NCBI GenBank assembly: GCA_000711775.1
Contig: ARYC01000087.1
Location: 1-64,000 of the forward strand
Origin: Oxytricha trifallax
Lineage: Eukaryota > Ciliophora > Spirotrichea > Sporadotrichida > Oxytrichidae
DNA length: 64,000 bases
Direction: 5' to 3'
Shown here: positions 11,863-22,211 of the stretch, piece by piece
Position numbering within the stretch: the first letter of the stretch is position 1
Layout: the number at the start of each line of letters is the position of its first letter
Notes under the pieces: generated by a model
What the model was told of the DNA's origin: nothing
Database searches by the model: none
Seen by the model: the letters and a program-made list of their open reading frames with translations, nothing else
Made by a program: the position numbers and the translations under genes

Positions 11863-11965
11863 CTCTAATAAATTACTAAAGCAACCAAATCGATAATTAT
11901 TATAATTCACACTTGATTAATTTAATACGTCACCCAAATCTTGTAAATAACTGCATTGGGGTTTT

Positions 11966-12627
11966 ACGAAATCGCAACTTTATATCTCTGGATTAATAAA
12001 AAATTTTTATTTACAAAATTAAAAAAAATTCTCTCATTTAAATGACGAATACACTATAAGATAAATTTATCATCATTTTATTCTAAATAATTTTGAGTTC
12101 AATATCTATTGAGACTGAGATCTTCGAATTTAAATTTCTTTATTTTAAACCAATATGACTTATTCTAAATTTGATTTAATTATTTTTCAAATCTAACGTA
12201 TTCCTACAACATAAAAATAATTATTTAAAAAAATAGTTTTAATTGTAAACTTTTGAAGCGACTGCATTATAATCTAAATTAATTTTTCATAATATTTTGC
12301 TAATTTGGGATTTTGTTACCATTTAACTAGATACTTTAAGTATATCTTAACCTTTTGATGATTACTCTAATGAATATTGCTTAATCTCTAACAATTTAAA
12401 ATTAAAGAAATTTAATATAAAACAAAATTAAAAAGATTTTGGCATTAAATATTAAAATTCTTTTACCAAAAACCTTTTCTCTGTGCTTGATCTTAATTTT
12501 TTTTAATAATTTATTTAAGAACGATACTTTTAACTGTTCTATGAGAGACAAGCTTCATTATTTCAAATCATTTATAATGAAATTAATATTTGACTTTTTA
12601 TTTAATTTCTAAACAAAGTTTTGATTA
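11966..12627. other. AT-rich DNA with a solitary MITE end
   Basis: No coding-like frame. At about 12188-12213 the string TTTTTCAAATCTAACGTATT followed by CCTACAACA matches the right terminus of the TA-flanked MITE family found at 43289, 50257 and 62073, probably a decayed remnant. Confidence 0.4.
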
Positions 12628-13723
12628 TTGTAAATTACAATTTATTTGGGGAAAAATGTTATAGTGAATTAAATGTTAGAAAAAGTGGCATTTAACTTTA
12701 CCTCTAAAAATAGTACTTGTTCAAAAAAGAATTAGAAATTAGAAAATTGTTTGTCGGTACTTTTTATCTCATCTTTAGAGAGATATATCTAAAGATATTT
12801 TGCGTAATTTTTTTTAATTATTTCAACTAAAAATTATTCATAATTTTTCTCTTTTTAGGGATGAGATAGAAAGGTACAGTCAAAAATAATTAATATAATT
12901 TTTATTAAAACTATTTTACATTTTGTATAGCTAACAAGTCAATCAGATGCTGAAGCTACCACAGCGAAAGGACATGGATTACCTTTCCCAACAGCGATGG
13001 GACCGGTAAGCGTTTTTCTCCATTCCCTGACATCTAGTCGAATCCGCGAGCTCTGTCCCTAGGTTATTACTGGCCGACATCTTTATTCAAGAGGAAAACT
13101 AGTTGATAGCGAGACTGGTTTCTTAGGAGTTTTCTATTTCATGACTGCCACGTCACGGAATTGCCACGTCAACTCTCTCAGATACTTCTATGTCACGAAT
13201 AAGATTGATAGTTTGATTTAAGTATAAAATAGTGGTAAATTAAATTTATTTGATTATAATCATTAAACACAACAAGTCTATCAGAAAATCTGTTAAATTA
13301 TTTTCAGAATGTTCTTTTACATAACAAAAACCTGTAAGCCCTGTGTAAAGTTGGTATTAATTGTCAAATATAATTGTCTATTAATGCAAATAACTATTTT
13401 CTATTAATAATTTGCGGTAAGATGTATACCCATAAACGTTTGCGTATATATAACCAATTTTAAGTTTGTGACAAATTAAAATCAAAGTATATTAAGAGAA
13501 ACTTCAAGGTATGCTAAGTGACTAATTTAAAAGTATAGTTATCAAAAAATTTATAATTATTTGTAAAAAACAAATTTAATTAAATCAAATTGCTAATCAT
13601 TTAAATTTTAATGCTCTATTTAAGAAGTATCATATTTTCGAGGCATGGACTTAGTAAACAGTCACGATTTTTATTATTTAATTAAATATAAGTTATTTTT
13701 CCAAATACAAAGTATTCTTACAA
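12628..13723. repeat. Decayed, interrupted MITE copy (M5)
   Basis: Left end TTGTAAATTACAATTTATTT and right end AAATACAAAGTATTCTTACA are degenerate versions of the family ends. Both are flanked by TA, and the inner hairpin (TATCTCATCTTTAGAGAGA ... GGGATGAGATAGAAAGGTAC) is recognisable at 12760-12880. At 1.1 kb it is 2.6 times the usual length because foreign DNA, including the GC-rich island at 12944-13195, sits in its right half. The pairing of these two ends is inferred. Confidence 0.45.
12944..13195. other. GC-rich island of unknown origin
   Basis: A ~250-bp stretch near 50% GC in surroundings near 20%. It contains a short frame (MLKLPQRKDMDYLSQQRWDR) followed at once by GTAAGC, and twice the word TTGCCACGTCA/CTGCCACGTCA. 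It resembles element X in composition but shares no evident sequence with it. Possibly a fragment of another transposon. Confidence 0.35.
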
Positions 13724-13789
13724 TAATGAATTATTTATAAGGATATTTCTTTTGCTTTTTAAAAATATTAAATCTACTATGATCCTCTA

Positions 13790-13837
<48 letters not shown>

Positions 13838-13853
13838 GTATATATATATATAT
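13790..13853. repeat. TA dinucleotide repeat
   Basis: Nearly pure (TA)n with small interruptions; a similar tract is at 17398-17455. Low-complexity DNA only. Confidence 0.95.
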
Positions 13854-14371
13854 CAGTTGTTATATATTTTAAAAATATATAAAAAAAAAACAATAAATAC
13901 CCTTATTATAAAAATTGTAGCAATAAAAGACCCTGAGTATTATTATTAAAGTGATTTATTTAATTCTAAGTTAATTATTTATTAATTAATAAAAAACTTG
14001 ATTTATAAAAATAAGAATTTTTTTAAATGTAGAATATAATTTTTAAATAATCAAAATACCAAATCATAAATACAAATAAAAGCACAAAAGATCATTAAAA
14101 CCCTAGTAAAATGTAATTAAAATGAAAATTTATCTTCAGCCTCATTGTATTCTCTAATTTTTATACCGATGTTATAAAATTATTTTTCTAATGAAATTGC
14201 TAATTATAATTATTCATTAAGAATTACTATTATTTTTCTTAGTTGAATTAAAAATAGTGAAAAATACAAATTTAAATTTTCAAGCAAAAACTAATTCTTA
14301 TAAAATTTACTCATTCCATTAATTTATTCATAAATTTGTTTAAACAGGATATGTCAAATTTATATACAGTA

Positions 14372-14741
14372 TAATAGGAATAAATTTGATTTGGGAACAT
14401 AATTGATAATTAATAAAATTATTGATATAAAGATAATTATTTTTTCTTGAAAGATATAAAAAATGGTAATTTATTTGAATGGGAATTCAAAAATATATAG
14501 GCTTTACAATTTTCGGTATTATTTATCTCATTCTTGAAGAGAGAGAGAGAGATAAATCTATCTAATTTTTTTGTTTAATTTTGATAAGAAAACTAAAATT
14601 TATTTGTCTCTTTCTCCTAGGTGATGAAATAATAGAGTATTGTAAATTATATATTCTTGATAAAGAAAATAAATTGATTATATTTATATGATATATTTTA
14701 TTAAATATTAATTATTTTACCCAATAAATCTATTCCTTCAA
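14372..14741. repeat. Degenerate copy (M4) of the TA-flanked MITE family
   Basis: Ends TAATAGGAATAAATTTGATT and AATAAATCTATTCCTTCAA correspond to TTGTAGGAATACATTTGATT and AAATGTATTCCTACAA of M1, flanked by TA. The central hairpin (TTATCTCATTCTTGAAGAGA ... GGTGATGAAATAA) is preserved. At 370 bp it is shorter and much more diverged than M1-M3, so it is an old germline copy. Confidence 0.65.
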
Positions 14742-14749
14742 TAATGTAT

Positions 14750-15092
14750 CGAAATCTAGGGATAACTAAATTGCAAAAAGAATAATAAGCTATACAAATT
14801 AATTAAAATATCTTACATAAATTAATAGATTTGTTTTGATCAAATCAAAATAGCTAAATGTTCGTTTTTAATAAATTTATGACTTCTTGAAAAATTATTT
14901 AAATTAACCAATTAGCTATATTTTAGAGTATTAAATGTCCCCTGGTTTTTTCTTCAATACTTTGAAGTTGGATTGGAATATTTTCTAGAAAAATAAGTAC
15001 TCTTGGATGTTATTAATAAGTAAGCCTATAATTACTGGAAGTATCTACATTATTCCTCCACAAGTAGAAAGAGCATCAACAATAAAAGTCAT
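14750..15092 (-). CDS. MDS of an unidentified, probably membrane, protein
   Basis: A minus-strand frame with no TGA begins MTFIVDALSTCGGIMQIL and continues with a hydrophobic run (LPVIIGLLINNIQEYLFF) and a basic stretch (VLKKKPGDIQYSK). It then stays open past 14750 into hydrophobic sequence (LIILFAIQL). The first ~55 codons are convincingly protein-like; the rest could be IES that happens to be open. The ATG at 15092 is a candidate start. Not recognised. Confidence 0.5.
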
Positions 15093-15309
15093 ATATTATA
15101 TAAATAAATTATTTAAATTTGATAAAAATTTTAATGATTAAATCAATTAAATCTTGCTTAAAAAATTCTAACTATAGTTGAATTTTTTTTATTTAATTCA
15201 CTTATTTGAGCTATTATTGTTGATACTTGATTAGAAATTTAAAGGTTTAAAGTATTTAGGTAATTATTGTTAGTCTATTGCATTATTTTCCTGTGAATAA
15301 AAAGCCTAT

Positions 15310-15660
15310 ATCCCTTTAAATCTAATATTTCCAACTGTGAACTCCAGCGTCTATATTGGTCTTTTCTGAAGTCTGAATACTTGAGTTAAGTCTTTTAAAT
15401 CATTATAAGCTTATTACTTACGATCTCTGTGAAGATTGCTCTATTCTATCATTAAAAAATAGTGCACCAAAAGTTTCTCATAAATTAAGTTTAAGATTCT
15501 ATTTTGATATTTTAAATGCATTAACTGTAACTCTGACATCCAGCTTTCTAAGATCTATATGTCTATTATTTTTTAATATAGAGATTTGCAGTTCAATTAT
15601 TTATTTTAATATATAAATAGTCTTTTCTAAGCATCTGCTTTATTATTGGTATTAATGAAC
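15310..15660 (-). pseudogene. Ancient relic of a TBE 22 kD gene
   Basis: On the minus strand the words GAATAGAGCAATCTTCACAG and AATATAGACGCTGGAG align with GAATAGAGCAAGCTTCACAG and ACATAGATGCTGGAG of the 22 kD tail in TBE F. Weaker similarity continues through the intron-2 region. It is riddled with substitutions and indels and has no ends. A much older insertion than A-F. Confidence 0.6.
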
Positions 15661-15689
15661 AAAAAAGGTTTGTTAAAAAATATTTAAAT

Positions 15690-16092
15690 CAATGCTACAA
15701 ATAATCAGGCAACGCAAAACTTTGAAACCAATTTCATGGTGGTCTCATTTAAGTTAGTCAACTTTTAAATAAAGATTTAATATCTAAGATGTAATATAAT
15801 AACTTTACCTATAAAGCGACAGTAGTTGACCAAAACAGAGCTTTAGTTTAGTTAAATTAAGACTTTGGAGTATTGTGAGAACTTTAAGCTTTTCATTATC
15901 AGAAAGAAAGATTAGAAGACTAGAGATGACAGAGATCTTTAGTCAAAGATGATAGCTTTCGAGCAAAATTTATTATGTCAAATTTGCTTCGCATTCTCTA
16001 AAAAGTATGAAAAATGTTAATTTTATAGATTTAAAAATACTAAAGACAAAAGAAAATATCTCAAAACAATAAAAAAATAATATTTTAAATAA
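15690..16092 (+). CDS. MDS of an unidentified protein
   Basis: A plus-strand frame without TGA runs for ~130 codons to TGA at about 16090. Protein-like segments include LPIKRQQLTKTELQ, KLFIIRKKDQKTRDDRD and LLCQICFAFSKKYEKC, the last with a CxxC pair. The Lys/Gln-rich ciliate composition supports coding; the final ~25 codons may be non-coding. No start codon is assigned and no family recognised. Confidence 0.5.
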
Positions 16093-17393
16093 TAATTATG
16101 ATTAAATTTCTGTAAGATATAGAAAAATTAACAGTAAAAATAAGTAAATTTAAATTTCCATCACATAAGGTAAAGAAATTTGTTGAATAACTAAATTTTG
16201 CTCATTATAACATATTTTTCACATTAAGGATTATTAATAACATCAACCCTATAAATTTTACAAATAAAATAACTTTTAAACTTTTAAATAAGTTTTGTGA
16301 TTTTGAATTTCAAAATATAATTCTTTTTAAAAAGCAATGTAATTAATTATTATAATTCAGCTATTTTGATAAATTTAAATAGAATAATTTTTTTAATTAT
16401 ATTAATTGAACATTAAGAAATTGTATTTATAAGTTTAACAAAAAATTAATTTTTCAAATCATGGGAATAGAATTGCATTATTTATTGATTATTCTAAACT
16501 AGAAAATGGAATAATTTAAAATTTTAATTTATGTTTGAGGGTATTAACAATCTTAAATAATTATAACTCAATACAAATACTCTTTTATTTCAATAATATT
16601 ACTATATTAACATTAAATTATACTAGATTTTATTTTGAATGATATTAATAACATTTAAAATATTTAATTAGACATATTTGGTATTTTAATAGTAAATACA
16701 GTTCGCTCTGAAATATGAACATTTGATGAGAATTCAAAAAAGACCTAATAATAAGATTGTAATAATATAAAGTTTAAATAAATTCTTTTATTTAAATATC
16801 TAACTTTTTATTATATATGCAAATAAAATAATATTTATTGATATTTTAGGGTTATTAAGATTTTTAAATATTTTTTTTAATATTGTTAAAAATTTTCTTT
16901 TCTTATTATTTCAACTTTAGAAGAATTTATTTTTTCGAATATATCAAATATTTTAGTTGATATTAGTTGAAATTTTCCTAATTTTTAAATAATCTGAAAG
17001 TTTTTAAATATATAACAAATAATACATTTAAATATTATCTTGTTAAATTTTAATAATACATTTTTGATAGCTAAGAATAAATTATAAATTATGTTTTAAA
17101 TTAGAGGAAAAATTTAATTTTTACTACTTTAGTGATTTATAAGAGTAAAAATATATAAATAAATAAAAATGAGTTAATTAAAAAGATATTATAATAATTT
17201 TATTAGAACAATTATTTTTTTATTTGAAGTAGTAGATATTGACAAAAAAGTAGATTTTTAAGTATTATTAAAAAATTAAGATTTTTTTTTTTTGCTCAAC
17301 ATTTTTAGTCAGCATTCAACAAACTACCTTTTAATCAAACATTGCAATTGATTTTATTGATATAAAAGTAAAAAATAATGAAAAAAAATAATA

Positions 17394-17438
<45 letters not shown>

Positions 17439-18424
17439 ATATATATATAATAATATATTCATAATTATACAGTATTTTAGAAAATTTTATTCAAAAAAAT
17501 GCATGAAAAAATAAGATATTCATAGAAATCTTTGTAATTTTTTTATGATTACTTAGTTTTATTAAACTGCTATAAATACAAATAATTAAAAAAGTAAGTG
17601 GACTAATTTAAGGTGACTTGGTATATATATATATAATTTGGATTAATGATAGGTGTATAATTAAAAATATATTTTCATATTCAATATTTCTAAAGTTTTA
17701 TTGAGTTGGAAAATTTCTAAAATAAATTAATATTGATTCTTTTGGCAATTTATTTAATCAATTTATACATTAGATAGTCAAAATTAATCTGGACTTAAGT
17801 ATTACAGTACATTCTTATATCTAATTTAAATCGAAATATTGAGAATAATTTTGTATAAAAAAATACTAAATAATATTCTAATCCAAGGATGAAATTATAA
17901 ATTACCGATAATATTAAATTTCAGATTAATATTAATTATTTACAGAACAAGTACTTAATTATTTTCAGGTAAATAAAGTTACCTCCAATAAAATTTAAAT
18001 AATTTTCTATTTATTTTTAATTAATTTTTTAAAACTTATTATTACAAAGCAGTATTCATAAAATTAATATAGAATTATAAAGTAGAATGGAATATATCTC
18101 AAATTTTATATCTTTTACAGTTTACTCAATTAATTAAAAGTTAAGTATACTATAAATAAAAAGCTATTTATGCTTATAAATTTAAAATATATATAATAAT
18201 TTATAAATAAAAGAGTTACCTCGATTTTTATTAATCCAAATTATCTTTTTGATTTAAAATTTTTTTTTGTTTCTTCATTTGGATATGTATGTGAGTTTTA
18301 AGGTATCCATAATTCAAGAATATTTATGTGTGATTTTAAGCTTCAAAATAAATTGACAAATTATATCATATTTATGGTAAATTAAAATTTGTATCATAAA
18401 TTAAATAATTAATTTATAATTAAA
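16093..18424. other. AT-rich germline DNA, nothing recognised
   Basis: Around 80-85% A+T with a (TA)n tract at 17398-17455 and homopolymer runs. No frame with protein-like composition, no inverted repeat of note. Probably germline-limited. Confidence 0.5.
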
Positions 18425-18665
18425 AATTAGCAATATTCGCCAAGACCTCTCCTCTCGTTGAAATATTTTTATGTGTTATCTTCAGTGTAAAATAAAGAAG
18501 TTTATGGATTTAAAACACTGGCAAACATAGAATCTCTCCTTATTGCTACATCTTAACTTAAATAGGTAGCAACTGTATATTGAAAATTTTAACTTAAAGC
18601 AGTACCGTGACTTTTCAATAACGACTTTAAAGGATTTTTATCGAATTCATCAATCAAGTCCCCAT
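18425..18665 (-). CDS. MDS of an unidentified protein
   Basis: Minus-strand frame reading DLIDEFDKNPLKSLLKSHG, NFQYTVATYLSQDVAIRRD, SMFASVLNPQTSLFY and YFNERRGLGEYC, about 75 strongly protein-like codons in otherwise AT-rich DNA. No start or stop can be fixed: the right border is probably an MDS-IES junction, and the frame loses character after EYC at the left. The family is not recognised. Confidence 0.6.
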
Positions 18666-19261
18666 TTATTTATAATTATACTTAGTATAAAGTAAAAAAT
18701 GAGCTAAATCTAATAAATAAACTTGTTAAAATTGAAATTTTTCATTATAATTAACAAATATATTCTTTGTTTTGATTGATTTTATAGAAAATAAGAATTC
18801 TTCTATCTTTAACATTGTGAAAATTATTAAATCATATATAGGTTCAATATTTAGTATCATGAAATTAAAAAGCAAATTAAATTTTTAAAAAAGAAATTTA
18901 TTAAAAATATTTAATATAGAAATATATCATTTGAAGAATATTAAATTTTCCAAATGAAATATAAGGTAACTAAAATATAACATTTTAATAGCAATTAAGT
19001 TTTATTTATGTAATATTTTTTTTCTTACATTTTTGAAATTTTGGTTACTTTAAGAAAAATAAGTTTGGTGTGTCTTATAAAAATAATGTTCTTATTTATT
19101 AGTTTACAGCTTCTTTCAAATTTATTATCACTATAAAGTAAATCTCTAAGTGATATTATTATGTAAATATCATTGATATATAATTAAGAAAGTTTCTCAT
19201 CTTTATCAATATAAATTTGCCATTGACTTAGAATGATGTTAGAAATTATAGGGTAGTTGTT

Positions 19262-19424
19262 ATACAGGCTAAAAGAAAATCTTTTACAAATTTTCAAATA
19301 ATTCTATATATAAAAAAGAGTAAATCAATTAAAAGTTTTATAATGACCTAACTGTCCTTTTATATGATTTATTTTGGAGTCTGATAGAATTTTCAATATT
19401 TAATATTTGTATCTAATTAACATT
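19262..19424. repeat. Left arm of a palindrome that holds TBE E at its centre
   Basis: The ~160 bases before TBE E are the reverse complement of the ~160 bases after it (29326-29490). For example AATGACCTAACTGTCCTTTT here and AAAAGGACAGTTAGGTCATT there. The symmetry fades outward beyond ATATAAAAAAGAGTAAATC. TBE E therefore sits in the loop of a foldback element. Confidence 0.85.
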
Positions 19425-19535
19425 CAAAACCCCTTAATGAGGTTTATAAGTGCTTTGATTTAAAGAGTATAGTTGGGGGGTTAGTAGATAAAACGCAGGT
19501 TTAATGTGTATTCATTGATAACTAAAGTATTCAAT

Positions 19536-20975
19536 TCAAACGAATTTTATCTGCTTGTCTTTGTGATACCTCTTGAACCTAGCTCTCTGTAGTTCAGTAA
19601 ACATATCATCTAATGATTATCTTGGATATGCTGGAGCTCTTACGATTATCATCTCACTATATCCTTGATCCCATCGCAGACATCTTCTTATTTAATATGT
19701 TTAGTTGTCAAACTTATTGATTACTTTTATTGTTTAGTTACAAAATATGACATACTTTCCATATCGCTCTTTATGATAATAGCAGCTACCGCCCAAACAT
19801 CTCACTACACAGAGCCATTAATCCACTTCTCTCTTATTGGGAAGTAACCTGGTGTGCCTAGAACCTTAGCTGAAGTCACTCTCTCATATCTTATAGCTCT
19901 GTTATAATCTATGACTACTACTTCTAGAGGGCAGAGATTAAGATGTCATTTTCTGGCTTCAAATCTCTATGAACATACCCTTGATCATGGAGCTTTTTCA
20001 TACCATTAGTCATTTCTTTGAGTATCTCATTAAAATTATTATGATGTCTATTATGGTAGAGATACTCTCTTAGAGTCATTTCAAACTTCTTGAGTCTCTA
20101 TGCAATAAAACCATGACCAAGGATAACCCCGTCTAGCTTAGCTAAGCTTTTGCATTATCTTTTCTAAGCCTCTCTCAGTACTATGTATTAATAAGCAAAA
20201 TCATTTTGATACTGCTCGTTCTTAATGAGATATTTGAAAGGGTTTACCTTGTAAGCAAATTCATCAACCACTATTAGTTTTACATTGTTAGCTACGTCAA
20301 TATGCAAATAGTTCTCAATACAGCTGCTAAGGTCAAACTGCATTTAATGCAGATATATATATTGCTCTCTCTTATAAGCATACTATATACAAACCATTTC
20401 CGGGTTGATTCAAAACGCTTCTGTCTCTTGAGCCTCTCCTACTACTCTCTTAATGACTTAAGAGAGTTATTTTTTCTTTTAGCTGGTACAAGCTTTTAAA
20501 TTTCCTCATCTTTAATCAGGAATTCGCTTAAGTGGTGCTTTTGAATATGCCTCTTTACTTTAGCTGAGTTGGTATAAGACTTCATGCATGTTGTGCACTA
20601 ATAACTTACATCTACTTTATCATGCTTAAAGTAGATCTTAGTTCTACCAGAGTGTACCTCTTTGATATGCCTCTTCAAGCAAGACTCTTTTGAGAAGAAA
20701 TTTTAGCAGTCTTCACATTAAATTTTTTTAATTTTTTCTATTGGTTGCTGTTCCTTATCTTCCTCAACCAATTCAACTTATGTTTAAACTCCCATCCTTA
20801 CACTTTATTTCTTTTTTTAAACTTAAATTTTAAAGACCTCTGCTTTAAACTCTAGAGCTCTAAGCTCACCCTTCCTTTCAATATAGATTACTTCTGGTTT
20901 CTTGGAGGAGCCAAAGCTGAGCAATGATTATCCTGCTCCAAGAGAAACTGCCTTACGATTTAAGTTAGCCGCCAT
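19536..20975 (-). pseudogene. 57 kD zinc-finger/kinase gene of TBE E
   Basis: ATG at 20975 (MAANLNRKAVSLGAGQSLLS), TGA at 19538-19536. Fingers CEDCQNFFSKESCLKRHIKEVH and CTTCMKSYTNSAKVKRHIQKHH are intact in frame. A 7-base loss near MNQPGN (around 20420) and one extra T near NAV (around 20335) shift the middle out of frame. The kinase resumes with VHRDLKPEN and IDYNRA (DYN in place of DFG). The C-terminus is KRYHKDKQIKF. Nuclear role suspected from the fingers; unproven. Confidence 0.8.
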
Positions 20976-21137
20976 GTTCAAATTCAAATTTCAATTTCAA
21001 TTGTTAAGGACTAATAACTTCTCTAGTTAAAGTTACTATGTATAGAAGTAGGCACTCAAAACCCCAAAACCCCTTAATGAGGTTTATAAGTGCTTTGATT
21101 TGTAGGGAATTTGTTAGGGGTTGGGGTTATTAATTAA

Positions 21138-22202
21138 ATGCGAGACTAAAATTACAAGCTTTTGGGGTCTATTTATGATGAAGAGTATATAGATTTAGTG
21201 TTTAAACTGCGTTATGGATGTGATATGTATAGTGAATAACTCAAACCAGTACTGAACTATAAGTCTATTGCACTGCTCTTAAAGCGTAGTCCCTCAACTG
21301 TTCGTTCTCACTGCTTGAAAGCTGTGTAATTAAAGCAATAATAGCTGAATTCTTAGCCTAAGAGGAAGTCTAAGTTTCTATAGAAGCATATTGACTATCT
21401 TATTAATGAAAAAACTTTGAAGTATTGGGCTCACTTCTCTCTCGACTAACGAGCTATTATGTTTCATCGCCAGTTCCCTGAGTTGAAGATCTCTGCATAG
21501 TCTGTTGCAAACATTTATAAACGAAACGGTATCTCTTACAAAGGTGTAAATCGTATCAAGAGAGTAATTGATTTCACTCTGCCATTTTACAACAACAACT
21601 TAAATTATATTTATAATTAAATGCAGAGAGCCTAATAGAATAATATTAAGTTTATTCATGCTGACGAGGCTGTGTTTACATTCAACACTTTCATCTAGAA
21701 GTCTTGGTATAAGAGGCATAGCAACATAGAAGTATATGACTAGAAAGTCAAGGTATAAACAATGGCAATTCTTGGAGGTATTAGCGAGGATGCTGGTTTA
21801 GAAACTTATGTTATTCATCCTCGCTCTATTAAGACAGAGCAGTATATTAAGTTCTTAGAGCAGCTGAGAGAGAAGTACCCTGAATAAGAGATTATACTAT
21901 TCGTTGATAATCTTTCAGTTCATAAGACAAAAGAAACAAGGAAAAGTTATGAACAACTAAGAATAACACCAGTGTTCAACGTGCCTTACAGCCCATAGTT
22001 TAATGGAATTGAATTCTACTGGGGTATACTAAAAGGTCATTATAAGAAACTGCTGCTATACCATCTAATGCATGACCTACCTATCGATACAGTAGACTTT
22101 ATTAAAAGCTCAGCGAAGAGAGTAGATAATTTGTTGGCTTAAAAGTGTGCTAAAGAAGGGAGAGTGAATGTATATAAATAAGTTTTGTAGTTAAGTTAAT
22201 GA
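21138..22202 (+). CDS. TBE 42 kD DDE transposase, intact
   Basis: 355 codons from ATG to TGA, uninterrupted when TAA/TAG are read as Gln: 354 residues, matching the 42 kD size. An N-terminal helix-turn-helix-like part (residues ~40-70, SIALLLKRSPSTVRSHCL) precedes a catalytic core with D176 (HADEAVF), D257 (LFVDNLSVHK) and E292 (FNGIEFYWG), a DD34E pattern of the IS630/Tc1/mariner group. It cuts and joins TBE ends and, by published work in Oxytricha, TBE transposases also contribute to genome rearrangement in development. It is the only undamaged TBE gene in the window. Only 9 bp separate its stop from the end of the convergent 22 kD gene. Confidence 0.95.
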
Positions 22203-22211
22203 ATATATAAG

